From Adiantum capillus-veneris (Eukaryota; Streptophyta; Polypodiopsida; Polypodiales; Pteridaceae), in NCBI GenBank assembly GCA_014529385.2, contig CM043963.1, positions 3,353,001 through 3,417,000 on the forward strand: 64,000 nucleotides of DNA, read 5' to 3'. Positions within the stretch are counted from its first letter, which is position 1. Every line of letters begins with the position of its first letter. The translations under genes and the position numbers were made by a program. The notes below the pieces were generated by a model, which saw nothing but the letters and a program-made list of their open reading frames with translations, was not told the origin of the DNA and did no database searches. Positions 12,501 to 21,984 of the stretch are shown here, one piece after another.

Positions 12501-13828
12501 AGTGCGGATACAGACAATAGATTCTTCTTGATCCCAGGTACATAAAGTGCATCAACAAGTGTGAAGGAACTGCCATTAGCAGCAGTGAGCACAATCTTTC
12601 CAACTCCCTGAACTGGATAAGAGGCGTTGTTGGCACAAGTGACTGAATTCCCATGAGGGACAGACTCGAGAGAGGTAAACAATTCACGATGTGAGGTAAT
12701 GTGCTTTGTAGCACCACTGTCGAAATACCACACATGTGAATCTGCAGCAACTGACAAGCATGCATCATGGACAGCAGGATTGTAAGTGCACTCTGCGCTA
12801 AAAGCCCATTCTGCATCAACATCAGCATCACAATCTCCTTTCACAGAAGACTCAACAATGGCTGCATTTGTAGTGGAACCAGCATTTGCAGTGGAACCAC
12901 CCTCTTTCTTCTTAGCCTCTTTGGCCTTCAACTTAGGACACGACTTGATCAAGTGATCATTGGCTTTACAATAATGGCAACGCATCTTCTTTTTGCCCTT
13001 ATCACCAGAATTTCCAGACGAAGTGCTGCCAGCAGAAGCATTAGGAACAGAATTTTTGCCACTCGCAGCAGAACCATAAGAAGTGGCTGCATTACTGTTA
13101 CCACCCTTTCTTTGAGAAGCAATAAAAGCCTGTTCAACTGCACGCTGCCTAGTCCTGTTTTTTCTAGAAAGTGACTCTTGCAACAGCAATGTGCATAATG
13201 CATCAAACTTGACAACTTCAGGATTTCCTTGGGTCATCAGTCTCCAAGTACTAGCAAAAGTCTGGTAGGAATCTGGTAAGGCATCAAGAACAGTCTGCAC
13301 AAGGGAACTGTCAAAAATGACTTCACCTGCAGAAATGAGTTGCTCATTGATATCCTTGACACTAGCAAGGAAAGTGTCCATATCATCTTCCTCATGCATA
13401 ATCTTCGACTCTAGCTCTTTACGCAGCAAAGCAATTTTAGCCTCATTGCGGCTTGCATAAAGACCTGCTAGAATATCCCAAGCCTGTTTTGCAGATTTTG
13501 CTGAACGGATGTGAGGAATAATGGTGCGCTTCACAGACAACGCAATCAATGCATGAGCCTGCGCATCCTTAACATCCCAACGAGCTTGTTCTGCTGTAGG
13601 CAAAACAACTCTAACAGCTGCAATCCTTGCAGCAAGACCTGCAACATCCTCAATATCGCCTACATCTTCAGAACCAGGACGTACATCAATGCCCTGCACA
13701 ATGTTCCAGACACCTTTTGACACAAGAACGTGTTGCATCATATAAGCCCACATAGGGTAGTTGTCCCCATCCAACCTGTCCTCAGCAGCAAACATCTTGA
13801 ACACATCTGTGTTGTTGTTGTCAGCCAT
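9542..13828 (-). CDS. element C gag-pol polyprotein
   Basis: A 1428-codon open frame from the ATG at 13828 (MADNNNTDVFKMF). An upstream in-frame Met at 13888 is possible but the gag homology starts here. In order: gag helical domain with WDILAGLYASRNEAK (about residue 130-150); CCHC knuckle CHYCKANDHLIKSC (about 290); protease YFDSGATKHIT (about 370); GAG-pre-integrase WHARFGHLN and CEGCILGK (about 490-560); integrase HSDV, FIDDYSRHAWVFP, LRSDRGGEY, PQQNGVAERKNR (about 570-700); RT KARLVAKGYAQQKGIDY and YVDDLLITG (about 950-1110); RNase H DSDWAGC, SSCEAEYRA, YTDSQSALAVARN (about 1290-1380). It encodes the capsid and enzymes for reverse transcription and integration. No stop or frameshift is seen. 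Confidence 0.95.
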   Translation of the reverse strand: MADNNNTDVFKMFAAEDRLDGDNYPMWAYMMQHVLVSKGVWNIVQGIDVRPGSEDVGDIEDVAGLAARIAAVRVVLPTAEQARWDVKDAQAHALIALSVKRTIIPHIRSAKSAKQAWDILAGLYASRNEAKIALLRKELESKIMHEEDDMDTFLASVKDINEQLISAGEVIFDSSLVQTVLDALPDSYQTFASTWRLMTQGNPEVVKFDALCTLLLQESLSRKNRTRQRAVEQAFIASQRKGGNSNAATSYGSAASGKNSVPNASAGSTSSGNSGDKGKKKMRCHYCKANDHLIKSCPKLKAKEAKKKEGGSTANAGSTTNAAIVESSVKGDCDADVDAEWAFSAECTYNPAVHDACLSVAADSHVWYFDSGATKHITSHRELFTSLESVPHGNSVTCANNASYPVQGVGKIVLTAANGSSFTLVDALYVPGIKKNLLSVSALARLGLVVKFVDDRCTVHDLSFGDEIVASGLLCRGLYKLTLYDKCGQNFANAVADSRAISDAKLWHARFGHLNFASLLRLQKSDMVASLPPLEAPIKHVCEGCILGKMQRSKFPKDGSVRATCRLQLVHSDVCRPMQTPSLGNYLYFVTFIDDYSRHAWVFPLKAKSEVFMCFKQFLAMAENVSKCTMGTLRSDRGGEYMSHEFNAFLASRWIKHQCTVPYTPQQNGVAERKNRSLTEMARCMVKSQALPHSFWLEAIMCATYVLNRCPTKALQSITPYEAWHDRKPSIEHMRVFGCLAYALVPQVQRRKLDDKAVKCIFVGYSAESKGYRLYHPQTKRILVSRDVVFVEDSVQPLLSCTRDSNVSSQDIYDTLLPLFSGGNTNVSSNEANVQPMGVSENVLEQPITDADVHDVLDEERAENEQARGMPKWLVHTLRDSKLDAPLSTRTRSGSRHASYASDCYALAVSSLHDVEEPLSFDEAHNSENWIAAMKSEYDALIENDTWTLCDLPPGKKAIGTKWVYKLKRKPDGEIDRHKARLVAKGYAQQKGIDYEETFAPTCRMTTVRFLCALAAHFGWDVHQSDIVTAFLNGDIFEEVYVTQPRGFVIKGQEDKVCKCKKALYGLKQSPRAWYEKADTHLVKRGFRNSPTESTLYVKREDDVFLIVVLYVDDLLITGPNERHIAEFKADLNATFKMKDLGLLHHYLGIQFKQCDGGIALCQKSYIETLLCKFGLEDCKPIATPMETGLKLSLHDAGDPADVTLYQTAVGCLIYVCNTRPDIQFAVSQVSRFMHSPGSKHWQAVKRIFRYLSGTLHLGLFYPKGGSLPPDLHAFSDSDWAGCFDTRVSTSGFCFMLGSSCISWLSKKQPIVATSSCEAEYRAVFTATVECVWLRRLMADLGVGQDTANTIYTDSQSALAVARNPVFHARTKHIEVHYHYVRERLSAGEISLAYVPTQDNLADLFTKALSREKLEAFRKVLGLLPFVD

Positions 13829-14174
13829 GGTAAATGTTGCACCTGATGTGAAAACTGCCCGAAAATAGGAGAAATGGAGCGGGAACAACTTGTGCTATAT
13901 AGCACAAACCGTAGAAGACTATAAGGCACCTGTTATGCAGAAACGGCACTGACAGAAAATCTGCACAAAATGACGAAATAACCTGTGCAGTACTGCCCGT
14001 AGTGGAAACGGAGGCCGAAATGAGCCCAAATCAAAATTCTGAGCAGACCAAGCTCTTCGAGCTTACCCAAAATATTTGTCGACCTACGAACGCTTGCCAA
14101 AGCTCACTGAAATCGGAGAAAGTGAGCAGGCGTGTGCTGGAGCAGCTGGCGACTAAGCCCGGGAGGATGTGACC

Positions 14175-14187
14175 TGCTCTGATACCA
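14175..14187 (-). other. element C primer binding site
   Basis: Minus-strand TGGTATCAGAGCA, two bases inside the 5' LTR. Initiator-Met type. Confidence 0.92.
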
Positions 14188-14189
14188 AT

Positions 14190-14416
14190 TGTTTGAATTA
14201 GGGTTGCAGAGAAACACACACAGCTTGGAGAAGACGAAGGAAGCTCAAGGCACACAATAGAGAGTGTATTCCTTAGTGTGCAATGGAAAGATAGATAGCC
14301 CTAGAGTGATGGGCGTATATACAATGCACGGGGGAAAAAACCTCCTAAAGAGGGAAAAAATGCCCCGGCGGTCCTAGTGTGTTCACACACATCACTACCA
14401 CATGTATATGGTAACA
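14190..14416 (-). repeat. element C 5' LTR
   Basis: 227 bp, 225 of which match 9240-9466. The leader from 14189 to 13829 contains the PBS and no ORF of note. Confidence 0.95.
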
Positions 14417-14421
14417 AATGG

Positions 14422-17277
14422 AAGCTTAAAGATGTTAGGCATGTTCCTTCTCTTCGCAAAAATTTGATCTCTACAGGACAATTGGACGATGAAGGTCACA
14501 ACATTGCATTCGGAAACAAACGGTGGAAGATCTCAAAGGGATCTTTGGTGGTTGCCAAGGGTGAAAAAGTTGGTACACTTTACTTGTGTACTGTTAGCAC
14601 GCAACCTTCAGCTTGTGCAGCAACTACAGAAGTTGACAGTGCGGTGTGGCACTACCGACTTGGGCATATGAGTGCCAAAGGAATGTAAATCCTTCAAACA
14701 AAGAAGCTTCTACCAGGTTTGAAAGAAGTGGACTTAGAGTTCTGTGAAGATTGTGTTTATGGTAAACAAAAGAGGGTAAAATTTCAAAAATCAGGAAATG
14801 AAAGAAAAAATAAAAAACTTGAGTTGGTTCATTCTGATGTTTGGGGTAGTGCAAGTACACCATCACTTGGTGGCTCATTGTACTATGTAACATTCATAGA
14901 CGATGCGACTAGAAAAACATGGGTTTATGTCATGAAGAATAAATCCGATGTACTTTCCATATTTCAAAGGTGGAAAGCCTTTGTGAAGAATGAAACAAGT
15001 ACCAAGGTTAAATGCCTCAGATCCGACAATGGAGGCGAATATTGCAGCCAAGCTTTTGAAAGCTTTTGTGCTAGCAATGGCATTCGGAGGCAAAGGACAA
15101 CCCCAAGGACACCTCAACAAAATGGGATTTCGGAAAGGATGAACAGGACAATCATGGAACGAGCACGAAGCATGCGGCTACATGCAGGCCTACCGCTTGA
15201 GCTTTGGGCGGAAGCTGTAAGTACGTCTGTGTACTTAATCAATCGGTCACCCTCAACGGCATTGGATGGGGGAGTTCCAGAAGAGGCATGGACAGGTAAA
15301 CCGGTGAATTATGCATTTCTCAAAGTGTTTGGGTGTGAGGCTTTCATGCACATAGATAGAAGCCTAAGATCAAAGTTAGATGCAAAGTCCAAAAAGTGTT
15401 TCTTCATTGGCTATGGAGAAGGAGACTTTGGGTATCGCCTATGGAATCCTGAAGATGGTAAAATCTTAAGGAGTAGGGATGTAATTTTTAACGAACAAAA
15501 TATGTACAAAGATTACTTGGAAAGAAAACAAACAAAGGAAACAGGTGATAAGTACATGGAGCTTGAGGACGGTGAAGACTCAAGGACTGCAAACGGTGAC
15601 AATGTGCAACAACGTCAACCAAATGAGGAGCCTCAACCTATTCCCCGAAGATCTACAAGAGCAAGTAGACCTCCAGAAAGGTTTGTTCCTTCCTTCAACC
15701 ATCTCTTGATCTCAGATTCTGGAGAGCCGGAATCATATGAAGAAGCTATGCAACATGAATCCAAAGAAGAATGGACGAAGAGCATGCAAGTGGAGATGGA
15801 CTCACTACATCGCAACCAAACATGGGAGTTGGTTGAGTTGCCTAAAGGTAAGCGGGCACTTCAAAACAAATGGGTGTACAAGCTAAAGGAAGAAGAAGGT
15901 GGGAAGAAAAGGTACAAGTCTAGGCTTGTGGTAAAAGGTTTTTCTCAAAAGAAAGGTATTGACTTCAATGAAATATTTTCTCCTGTTGTAAAAATGAACT
16001 CAATTAAGCTTGTCTTAAGCCTTGTGGCTGCTCATGATCTAAATCTCAAGAAAATGGATGTAAATACGGCATTCCCTCACGGTGACTTAGAGGAGGAAAT
16101 CTACATGCTTCAACCAAAGGGGTATGAAGTAAAAGGTAAGGAGAAAATGGTTTGCAGATTAAAGAAGATCTTGTATGGTTTAAAGCAAGCATCAAGACAA
16201 TGGTACTTGAAGTTTGATCAATGGATGTTGGATCATGGATTCACAAGATGCAACTCGGATCACCGCGTCTACACGGAGAATTTGGGAGATGGGAAATTCA
16301 TCATCCTAATGTTGTATGTTGATGACATGTTGATTGCAAGTGCTAACATGCAGGACATCAAAGACCTAAAAGAGGAGCTGTCCAAATCTTTTTCAATGAA
16401 AGATTTAGGTGCTGCAAAGAGGATACTTGGTATGAAAATATCAAGGGACAGGACGAAGAAGACAATAAAGCTATCTCAAGAAGATTACATCAAGAAGGTA
16501 CTAGAAAGGTTTGCAATGAAAAATGCAAAACCAGTTTCTACACCTTTGGCTGGTCATTTTAAGCTAACGAAGGATATGTGTCCAAAGACACAAGAGGAGA
16601 TAGCCTATATGTCTAAAGTTTCATATGCTGCAGCGGTAGGTTCTCTAATGTATGCTATGGTCTGGACAAGGCCAGACATTGCACATGCAGTGGGAGTTGT
16701 GAGTAGGTTCATGGACAACCCAGGTAAAGAGCATTGGCAAGCTGTGAAGTGGATACTTAGGTATCTAAAAGGGACAACAACAAATGCTTTGTATTTTGGA
16801 GGAACTGATATTTTTCTAGAAGGGTATGCTGATGCAGATATGGCAGGTGACAAAGATACTCGAAGGAGCACTACTGGCTATGTGTTCACGGTTGGAGGCA
16901 CAGCAGTAAGCTGGGCTTCAAAGCTGCAGAAAGTGGTTTCACTTTCCACCACGAAAGCAGAGTATGTAGCAATGACGGAGGCAAGCAAAGAAATTCTGTG
17001 GCTTCACAGATTCTTAGAAGAGCTTGGATTCAAACAAGACAATTGTGTCTTGTATAGTGATAGCCAAAGCGCTATCCATCTTGCAAAGAACTCAGCCTTT
17101 CATTCAAGGACAAAGCACATTGAGGTGAGATATCACTTCATACGCACTCTTTTGGAAGAGGGACAACTAAAGCTAGGAAAGGTGCATACAAGTGAAAATC
17201 ATGCAGACATGTTTACAAAGGTGGTCAACAAGGAGAAGTTGAGCTTTTGCTCATCGTCAATCGGCATTCAAGGATAA
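14422..17277 (+). pseudogene. element B protease end, integrase, RT and RNase H, one stop
   Basis: The frame resumes after the AATGG duplication. It passes GAG-pre-integrase (WHYRLGHMSAKGM), meets an in-frame TAA at 14686-14688, and is then open to 17277. Integrase: HSDVWGSA, LRSDNGGEY, PQQNGISERMNR. RT: KSRLVVKGFSQKKGIDF and YVDDMLIA near 16315-16340. RNase H: DADMAGDKDTRRSTTGY, SLSTTKAEYVAM and YSDSQSAIHLAKN. Two conserved positions are unusual: the first Glu of the EAEY block is Lys, and the usual AFLHGDL motif reads AFPHGDL. Both, with the stop, argue for inactivation. Confidence 0.9.
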
Positions 17278-17325
17278 GAAGCCAGAATGGAAAGCAGTCA
17301 GAGGTTTGGTTTGGAGATCACTCTC

Positions 17326-17337
17326 CAAGTGGGAGAT
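17326..17337 (+). other. element B polypurine tract
   Basis: AAGTGGGAGAT immediately precedes the 3' LTR, the usual plant copia PPT position. Confidence 0.8.
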
Positions 17338-18002
17338 TGTTAAGTATGGAGCCTGATTTACCCTTGTAATTTGCTGTGGTAAAAGCGCACATTTGTAAGG
17401 CCCCCATTATGAGGAGAAGCCATCGTGCGTGAAGGAAAATCACTCACCGGAAACCAATATTTTCACGGACAAGAATCAGGGGCAACTTTAAATGCCTCGG
17501 GGGCCTCCGTCCCCAAGAATTTTTTTTTGCCGGAATATTCTTTTTCGTCGGAATATTATGGCCGGACGGCGGCCGGAAAGTGGTCGGAAAACAACCGGTC
17601 GGTTAGCCGGTGGCCGGTAGTCAATGGTCGATGGCCGGTGGTCGGAAGTCAATGGCCGGTGGCCGAATTCAAAAGCGGACTTGTCTTCTCAAGGGCGGCC
17701 ACACATGGGCCGATTGGAGGGTCCGATTTGGACTTATTCGCACAAGGACGGCTACACATGGCTGTCTCTCATAAGAGAGGGCAGCCCTTTTGGCCTATAA
17801 AAGGAGGCCATTTCTACACACATTTCAGAGTGTGAAGTTGATGCAACAAGGTGAGTGTGAGGTGGTGAGAGTGAAGCAAGGCGGGAGCTCCATTAAGGGT
17901 ATAATCCCTTTGTAAACTACTTCTTGTTTTGAAGTACTAAAGCCATTGAGAGGCTGCTTTCCCGTGGATGTAGCCCACATTGGGTGAACCACGTATATCG
18001 TG

Positions 18003-18065
<63 letters not shown>

Positions 18066-18151
18066 CTATAATCTCTTGTGTGTGAAATCTATCTCTCTCC
18101 ATTAAGTAATCTACTCAAAAATCAAGTTTAGCTACGTCTTATTTCCTAACA
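17338..18151 (+). repeat. element B 3' LTR
   Basis: 814 bp. It is shorter than the 5' LTR mainly because the CT tract is shorter (about 18008-18062). About 20 further differences are visible. Confidence 0.93.
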
Positions 18152-19539
18152 GCTTTTACCTCAGGCATGTCTACATTCAGCGTAAACATTCTGCCCACAC
18201 ATTTGCCCTCTGTGATCAGCTTACAGCCATTCTGGAAATCTTCTACATAACAGCCATTTGGATTGAAGCGAACCTGCAAACCTTGCTCAACCATTTGTCC
18301 AACAGAAACAATATTCTTTGTAATGTTTGGGACATGAAGTACATCTGCTAAGTACTTTGATTTCCCACTCTTTGTATTTAGAGGTATGTCCCCTACATGA
18401 GCAATGGGGTGAGCTGTGTCATCTCCTGTCTGCACATAGCCTGACACATCTGGTTTGCGTATATCTCTAAACCACTCTCCACGAGAAGTCATGTGATTAG
18501 AGGCACCTGAATCCACATACCAAACATCATCTTGGGTGGAATTCTCTGCAGTCATTGTATTCATTACATGCTGCATAACAAACATGCGCTCGTTTTTGTT
18601 GTCATCTGCATCTCTGCTAGTAGACGCATAGTTTCCATGTTCTCTCTTTCCACTTGCTTTTCCCTTTGGACAGTCACGTGACATGTGACCTCTTTCACCA
18701 CAAGTCCAACATTCTCTGCTATCTGCAGTATGTTGCTGCCTGCTTGATCCTGCACCACGACCTCTTTGACTCCCCCTGCCTTGAAACTCGTTTCCCCTGC
18801 CACCTGTATTGTTTTGATTTGATTGACCTTCCAGAAATTGGCCCCTGCAACCCCTTGGGCCTCGACCACGACCTCTACCTCTACCTCTGTTGGAGTTAGA
18901 ATAGAAGGCCTGTTCAGAATTATTTCTGCCATGAGAAGAAGATGTGTCAAGGTTCTTCTCCTCAAGAATAAGCATAGAAATCAAATCTTGGAACACGGGG
19001 ATGTCGTCTCTTGTATTCATGGAAGACCTAAAATGTACATACTCATCTCCTAGACCATCCAAGCATGCACGGACAATGTCATCGTCTTCCACTGAGACTT
19101 TAATAGATCCAAGAGCCTCAATGATACTCTTGATCTTCAAGGCATAATCATTGATTGAGAGGTTGTTCCTCTTAACCTGATTTAGCTCCGACTTTAGTTG
19201 AAGCTTCCTGGCCTTGGTGTTCACCTCGAACACTCTGCCTAAGTTTCTCCATGCAATGGCGGGGGTTTCAGCATCCTATAGATAGCCCATCATGCCATCT
19301 GTGATGCTCATAGAAAGCCAATACATCACTTTGCTCTGGCCTTGTTGCCAGTCCCTCAAAGCTTTCCTTTGTTCTGCTATAGCATTTGCCTCGGGAATCT
19401 CTGGTTCCTTTTCATTGTCTCCTTCTACATAGTCCCAATAACCTTTTCCTTTTAGGAAATTTGTTATTCTGAACTTCCATGCAGGGTAGTTATTTTTCTC
19501 AAGCTTCTCAGTAACAATCTGACTGAAACCATCAGACAT
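18152..19539 (-). pseudogene. element A gag and protease part, one stop
   Basis: The first good ATG on the minus strand is at 19539 (MSDGFSQIVTEKLEKNNYPAW, the usual copia gag opening). An in-frame TAG at 19276-19278 interrupts the gag helical domain, after which the frame continues to the B insertion. It shows a Gly/Arg-rich RGG-like stretch (about 18770-18890), a CCHC zinc knuckle (CWTCGERGHMSRDC, about 18680-18720) and the aspartic protease motif WYVDSGASNHMT near 18500-18530. The last residues run into the LTR of element B. Confidence 0.9.
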
Positions 19540-19843
19540 CTTGAAGCACAAAGACAAAATAGCTGCAATCTGCAAAAACCTGCAAATCTGCTGAACCTGC
19601 TATCGTGGTACCTGTAACGCTTTCTACACTCAACGAGTGTCCACAATCAAGCGTACATACAACCACTGTACTTGTATAGTAAATCTCTGTATACTGCACT
19701 TTGGAGACCTGTTCAGAAACTTGTGCGAAAAACCCCTAAAATTATGCGAGAAACTTGTGCGAAAAACTTGTGCAATCTGGTCGTGGATTGCAAACGAAGG
19801 GATTGTGATGCTCTTGCTCTCCTAGCCTCTCTTGCCTGCACCA

Positions 19844-19856
19844 GGCTCTGATACCA
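19844..19856 (-). other. element A primer binding site
   Basis: Minus-strand TGGTATCAGAGCC directly follows the 5' LTR with no spacer. This is the standard plant copia PBS, complementary to the 3' end of initiator methionine tRNA. Confidence 0.93.
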
Positions 19857-20178
19857 TGTAAAGAATGAGGATGCAAGAGAGCTACACAAGACAAGCACAA
19901 AGCACACTGAGATGGAAAGCTTCTTCTTCTTCTTCACAGAAAAGAGAGTACAAAATGACTAAGTGCTAAAGCTGAAAAGTAGAACATATGTACATGCGGT
20001 CACTAAGTGTGAACTCGCTAGAAGCGTACTAGGCTGGCACTATAAGTGTAGTCCAGCTGTAGAATCACTGGCAGAGATCCTCCATGTCGGTCACCTAACG
20101 CGCCAGTGAGTAAATGCTGTAAGCGGCCAAGACCCGTAGTGGATGCCAGCTCAAGGTGTAGAGCTCGACATCTCAACA
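19857..20178 (-). repeat. element A 5' LTR
   Basis: 322 bp partner of 4051-4372 with about 10 mismatches (roughly 3%). It is followed by the target duplication AGACA at 20179-20183. Confidence 0.95.
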
Positions 20179-20183
20179 AGACA

Positions 20184-20826
20184 CGTGTGTTCGAGAGTCG
20201 AGACACAGAGAAAGAAAGAGATAGAAACTCCTGTCAAGCGGCTGCCTTTGATGGCACTCTTGGTTTGCGCTCTTGGCCGTTATCAATGTTGCAGCCACGT
20301 CACTTGCTCCCTGGTTGGGTGGCGTTTCTATTCTCAGCCCAACATTGTGGTACTATCACACTATAGGGTTACATGGTGGTGAGCACTATTGACAACATGC
20401 AAATTTGAAATATGCTTCTTCTCCTACCTAAGAAGGCCTTTTTCGGGAGAATAAGCTAGGAGGGCCTTTTAAGGCTTCTCTTTCATCTTCTCCTTCTCCT
20501 TCTTCTATTGCATCTGCTCTTCGTAATATCCTATCTAGGGTTATGCACTATCTCCTTTTCTTTTCTTTTTTTCTTTTTTCATTGAGTATCTCCTTATAAT
20601 TTAGTCTAATCCATTATATTATATGTTTAATCAACATAATTATACTACCAATTGCTATAACATGAAAACAAAGAAGGCGCTCTCTTTAATTCCAAAAATC
20701 ACTAATTATATCATGCAATCAATAATGTTTACTGCAAATTGAAGCAATTGACAGAATCTACAAACGTAAGAAAACAAAATACTTAGATGCAGCTTGTCAA
20801 AATATGTAGTCTTGGAGCGTAGCCTA
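20184..20826. other. no gene recognised
   Basis: Host sequence to the right of element A. It is AT-rich with a few pyrimidine runs; no coding signal is seen. Bases just before 20827 are probably internal sequence of the decayed element whose LTR follows. Confidence 0.5.
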
Positions 20827-21290
20827 AGCTCTGATACCACTGCTACACCAGAGGCGTGGAGTTCCCTGCAAAATAACCAAAATAGCATACTACAAACCAT
20901 AACACAGACTAATTGACATACCTGGCAACCACATAGACGCATAATCGTGAAATACACGAACAGAAGGAGACAGTGCGAGAGAGAGCAATAAGGCACGTGC
21001 AGACGCACCTCCTAGAAGGGAGTGCTACGACGGCACGCGAGAGAGAAGAGAGGAGAGGTGAGAAGAAGAACACAGACACTGGGTGCAATCTCCCCCGGTG
21101 CAAGAGTGACCATTTCCCTCTTGCACGTATTTGTTATATAGATTTCTTGAATGGTCAAATTGGTTACAAACTGGCCAACCGGTCATAATTGGCCAAAGCT
21201 CATAAAAGAGCACTTGAATAATAAAATGTACAATATATATATTTCCATTCGCATAGGCCTAGCTCAGTCTATTCTTTTCCACCTGTTACA
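20827..21290 (-). repeat. decayed LTR with PBS (family H, copy 1)
   Basis: On the minus strand the segment begins TGTAACAGGTGG (21290) and ends GGTGTAGCA (20841), then one base and TGGTATCAGAGCT (20827-20839), an initiator-Met PBS. This reads as a 5' LTR of about 450 bp with its internal region lost. The sector 21060-21150 is related to 29355-29450. Confidence 0.6.
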
Positions 21291-21477
21291 GCTGCAATAA
21301 TCAAATATCAATTCCATAACAATTACAAAGTGATGGCGTCATCCACCCATGTGCTCTCAAGGTAGAGCTTAGATGGTGATTTAGACAACTAGAGCAAGTA
21401 TGAATACAAGGGACTAACAATCCTTTAACAAGGATGTGTTGTGTGCGTGAAGTGTGCACACCAGTCTACCGAATTAC

Positions 21478-21945
21478 TCATGAGAAGGCCTCCTTATATA
21501 GATGTAAGGGAGCCTCTAAACACCCATGTGTAGCCCTTAGATAGCCAAGTCCAAGTAGGACTATCCATGCGCCCATGTGTAGCCGCTTTTTGGGTAGACA
21601 AGTCCTCCTAGAAATTGGCCACCGGCCAAAGACCACGGGAAACCGGCCATCGGCCACCGGACGGCCATTTTCTGGTTGTCTTTCGACCGTTGTCCGGCCA
21701 AGATAATCCGACGAGAAGAAATATTTCAGCAAAAGGAATAACAAGTCTCGGGTGCTTCCATCCCCAAGGCCCCCGAAGTTGGCCCTGAATTGGCTCCGTA
21801 CCATCCATGATCACAAATAGAGATCTCATCAGCGTGCAAAGTTGGAATCCACCATAGATATGTGCACCATTGGCTTCTCCTCATATGGGGGCCTTACAAA
21901 TTGTGCATCATATATTGTGGTGGAAAAATTGAGAGTAGTGGGAAT
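21478..21945 (-). repeat. diverged solo/truncated LTR related to element B
   Basis: On the minus strand it shares the order of features of the element B LTR: TTTGTAAGGCCCCCAT-ATGAGGAGAAGCCA, the CGGGGGCCT(T/C)-type block, GGCCGG repeats, a GGCTACACATGGG block and a TATA-type TATATAAGGAGGCC near 21490. Identity is clearly lower than between the two B LTRs, and no internal sequence or clean ends are visible. Confidence 0.7.
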
Positions 21946-21984
21946 TGCAAGTATACGAACAGCTTTAACCACCTTTGCAAAGTA

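Larger units (their letters stand above)
9240..14416 (-). mobile_element. element C: intact young Ty1/copia retrotransposon
   Basis: 5177 bp, with 227 bp LTRs that differ at only two positions (the fifth base, and C/G in CTAGA(C/G)TGATGG). Target duplication AATGG lies at 9235-9239 and 14417-14421. PBS and PPT are in place and one uninterrupted gag-pol frame spans the interior. It lies inside element B and opposite to it, making it the youngest of the three. Nothing visible prevents autonomous transposition, though expression cannot be judged here. Confidence 0.95.
7312..18151 (+). mobile_element. element B: Ty1/copia LTR retrotransposon, itself interrupted
   Basis: LTRs lie at 7312-8140 and 17338-18151, with TG...CA ends, PBS at 8143 and a PPT ending at 17337. 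The target site in element A is CCTTT on the left (7307-7311) and GCTTT on the right (18152-18156), one base changed. Excluding element C it is about 5.7 kb. The LTRs differ at about 20 positions outside their CT tract. One in-frame TAA and two altered conserved residues suggest it is no longer autonomous. Confidence 0.93.
4051..20178 (-). mobile_element. element A: Ty1/copia LTR retrotransposon carrying a nested insertion
   Basis: Both LTRs are 322 bp, start TG and end CA, and differ at about 10 positions by eye. The 5-bp target duplication AGACA lies at 4046-4050 and 20179-20183. The PBS and PPT are in the expected places for minus-strand orientation. Element B (7312-18151) splits the internal region between gag/protease and integrase. 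Without B and its target duplication, A is about 5.3 kb. Domain order gag-PR-IN-RT-RH makes it copia, Tnt1-94-like in its conserved motifs. Five in-frame TAG stops make it non-autonomous today. It landed in a site where a ~20 bp motif (TGTGTTCGAGAGTCGAGACA) was already duplicated: copies lie at about 4031-4050 and just after the right end. Confidence 0.93.

Noticed and set aside
9692-13720. Plus-strand open frames opposite element C pol
   Set aside because: Antisense shadows of an intact 1428-codon polyprotein; no domains.
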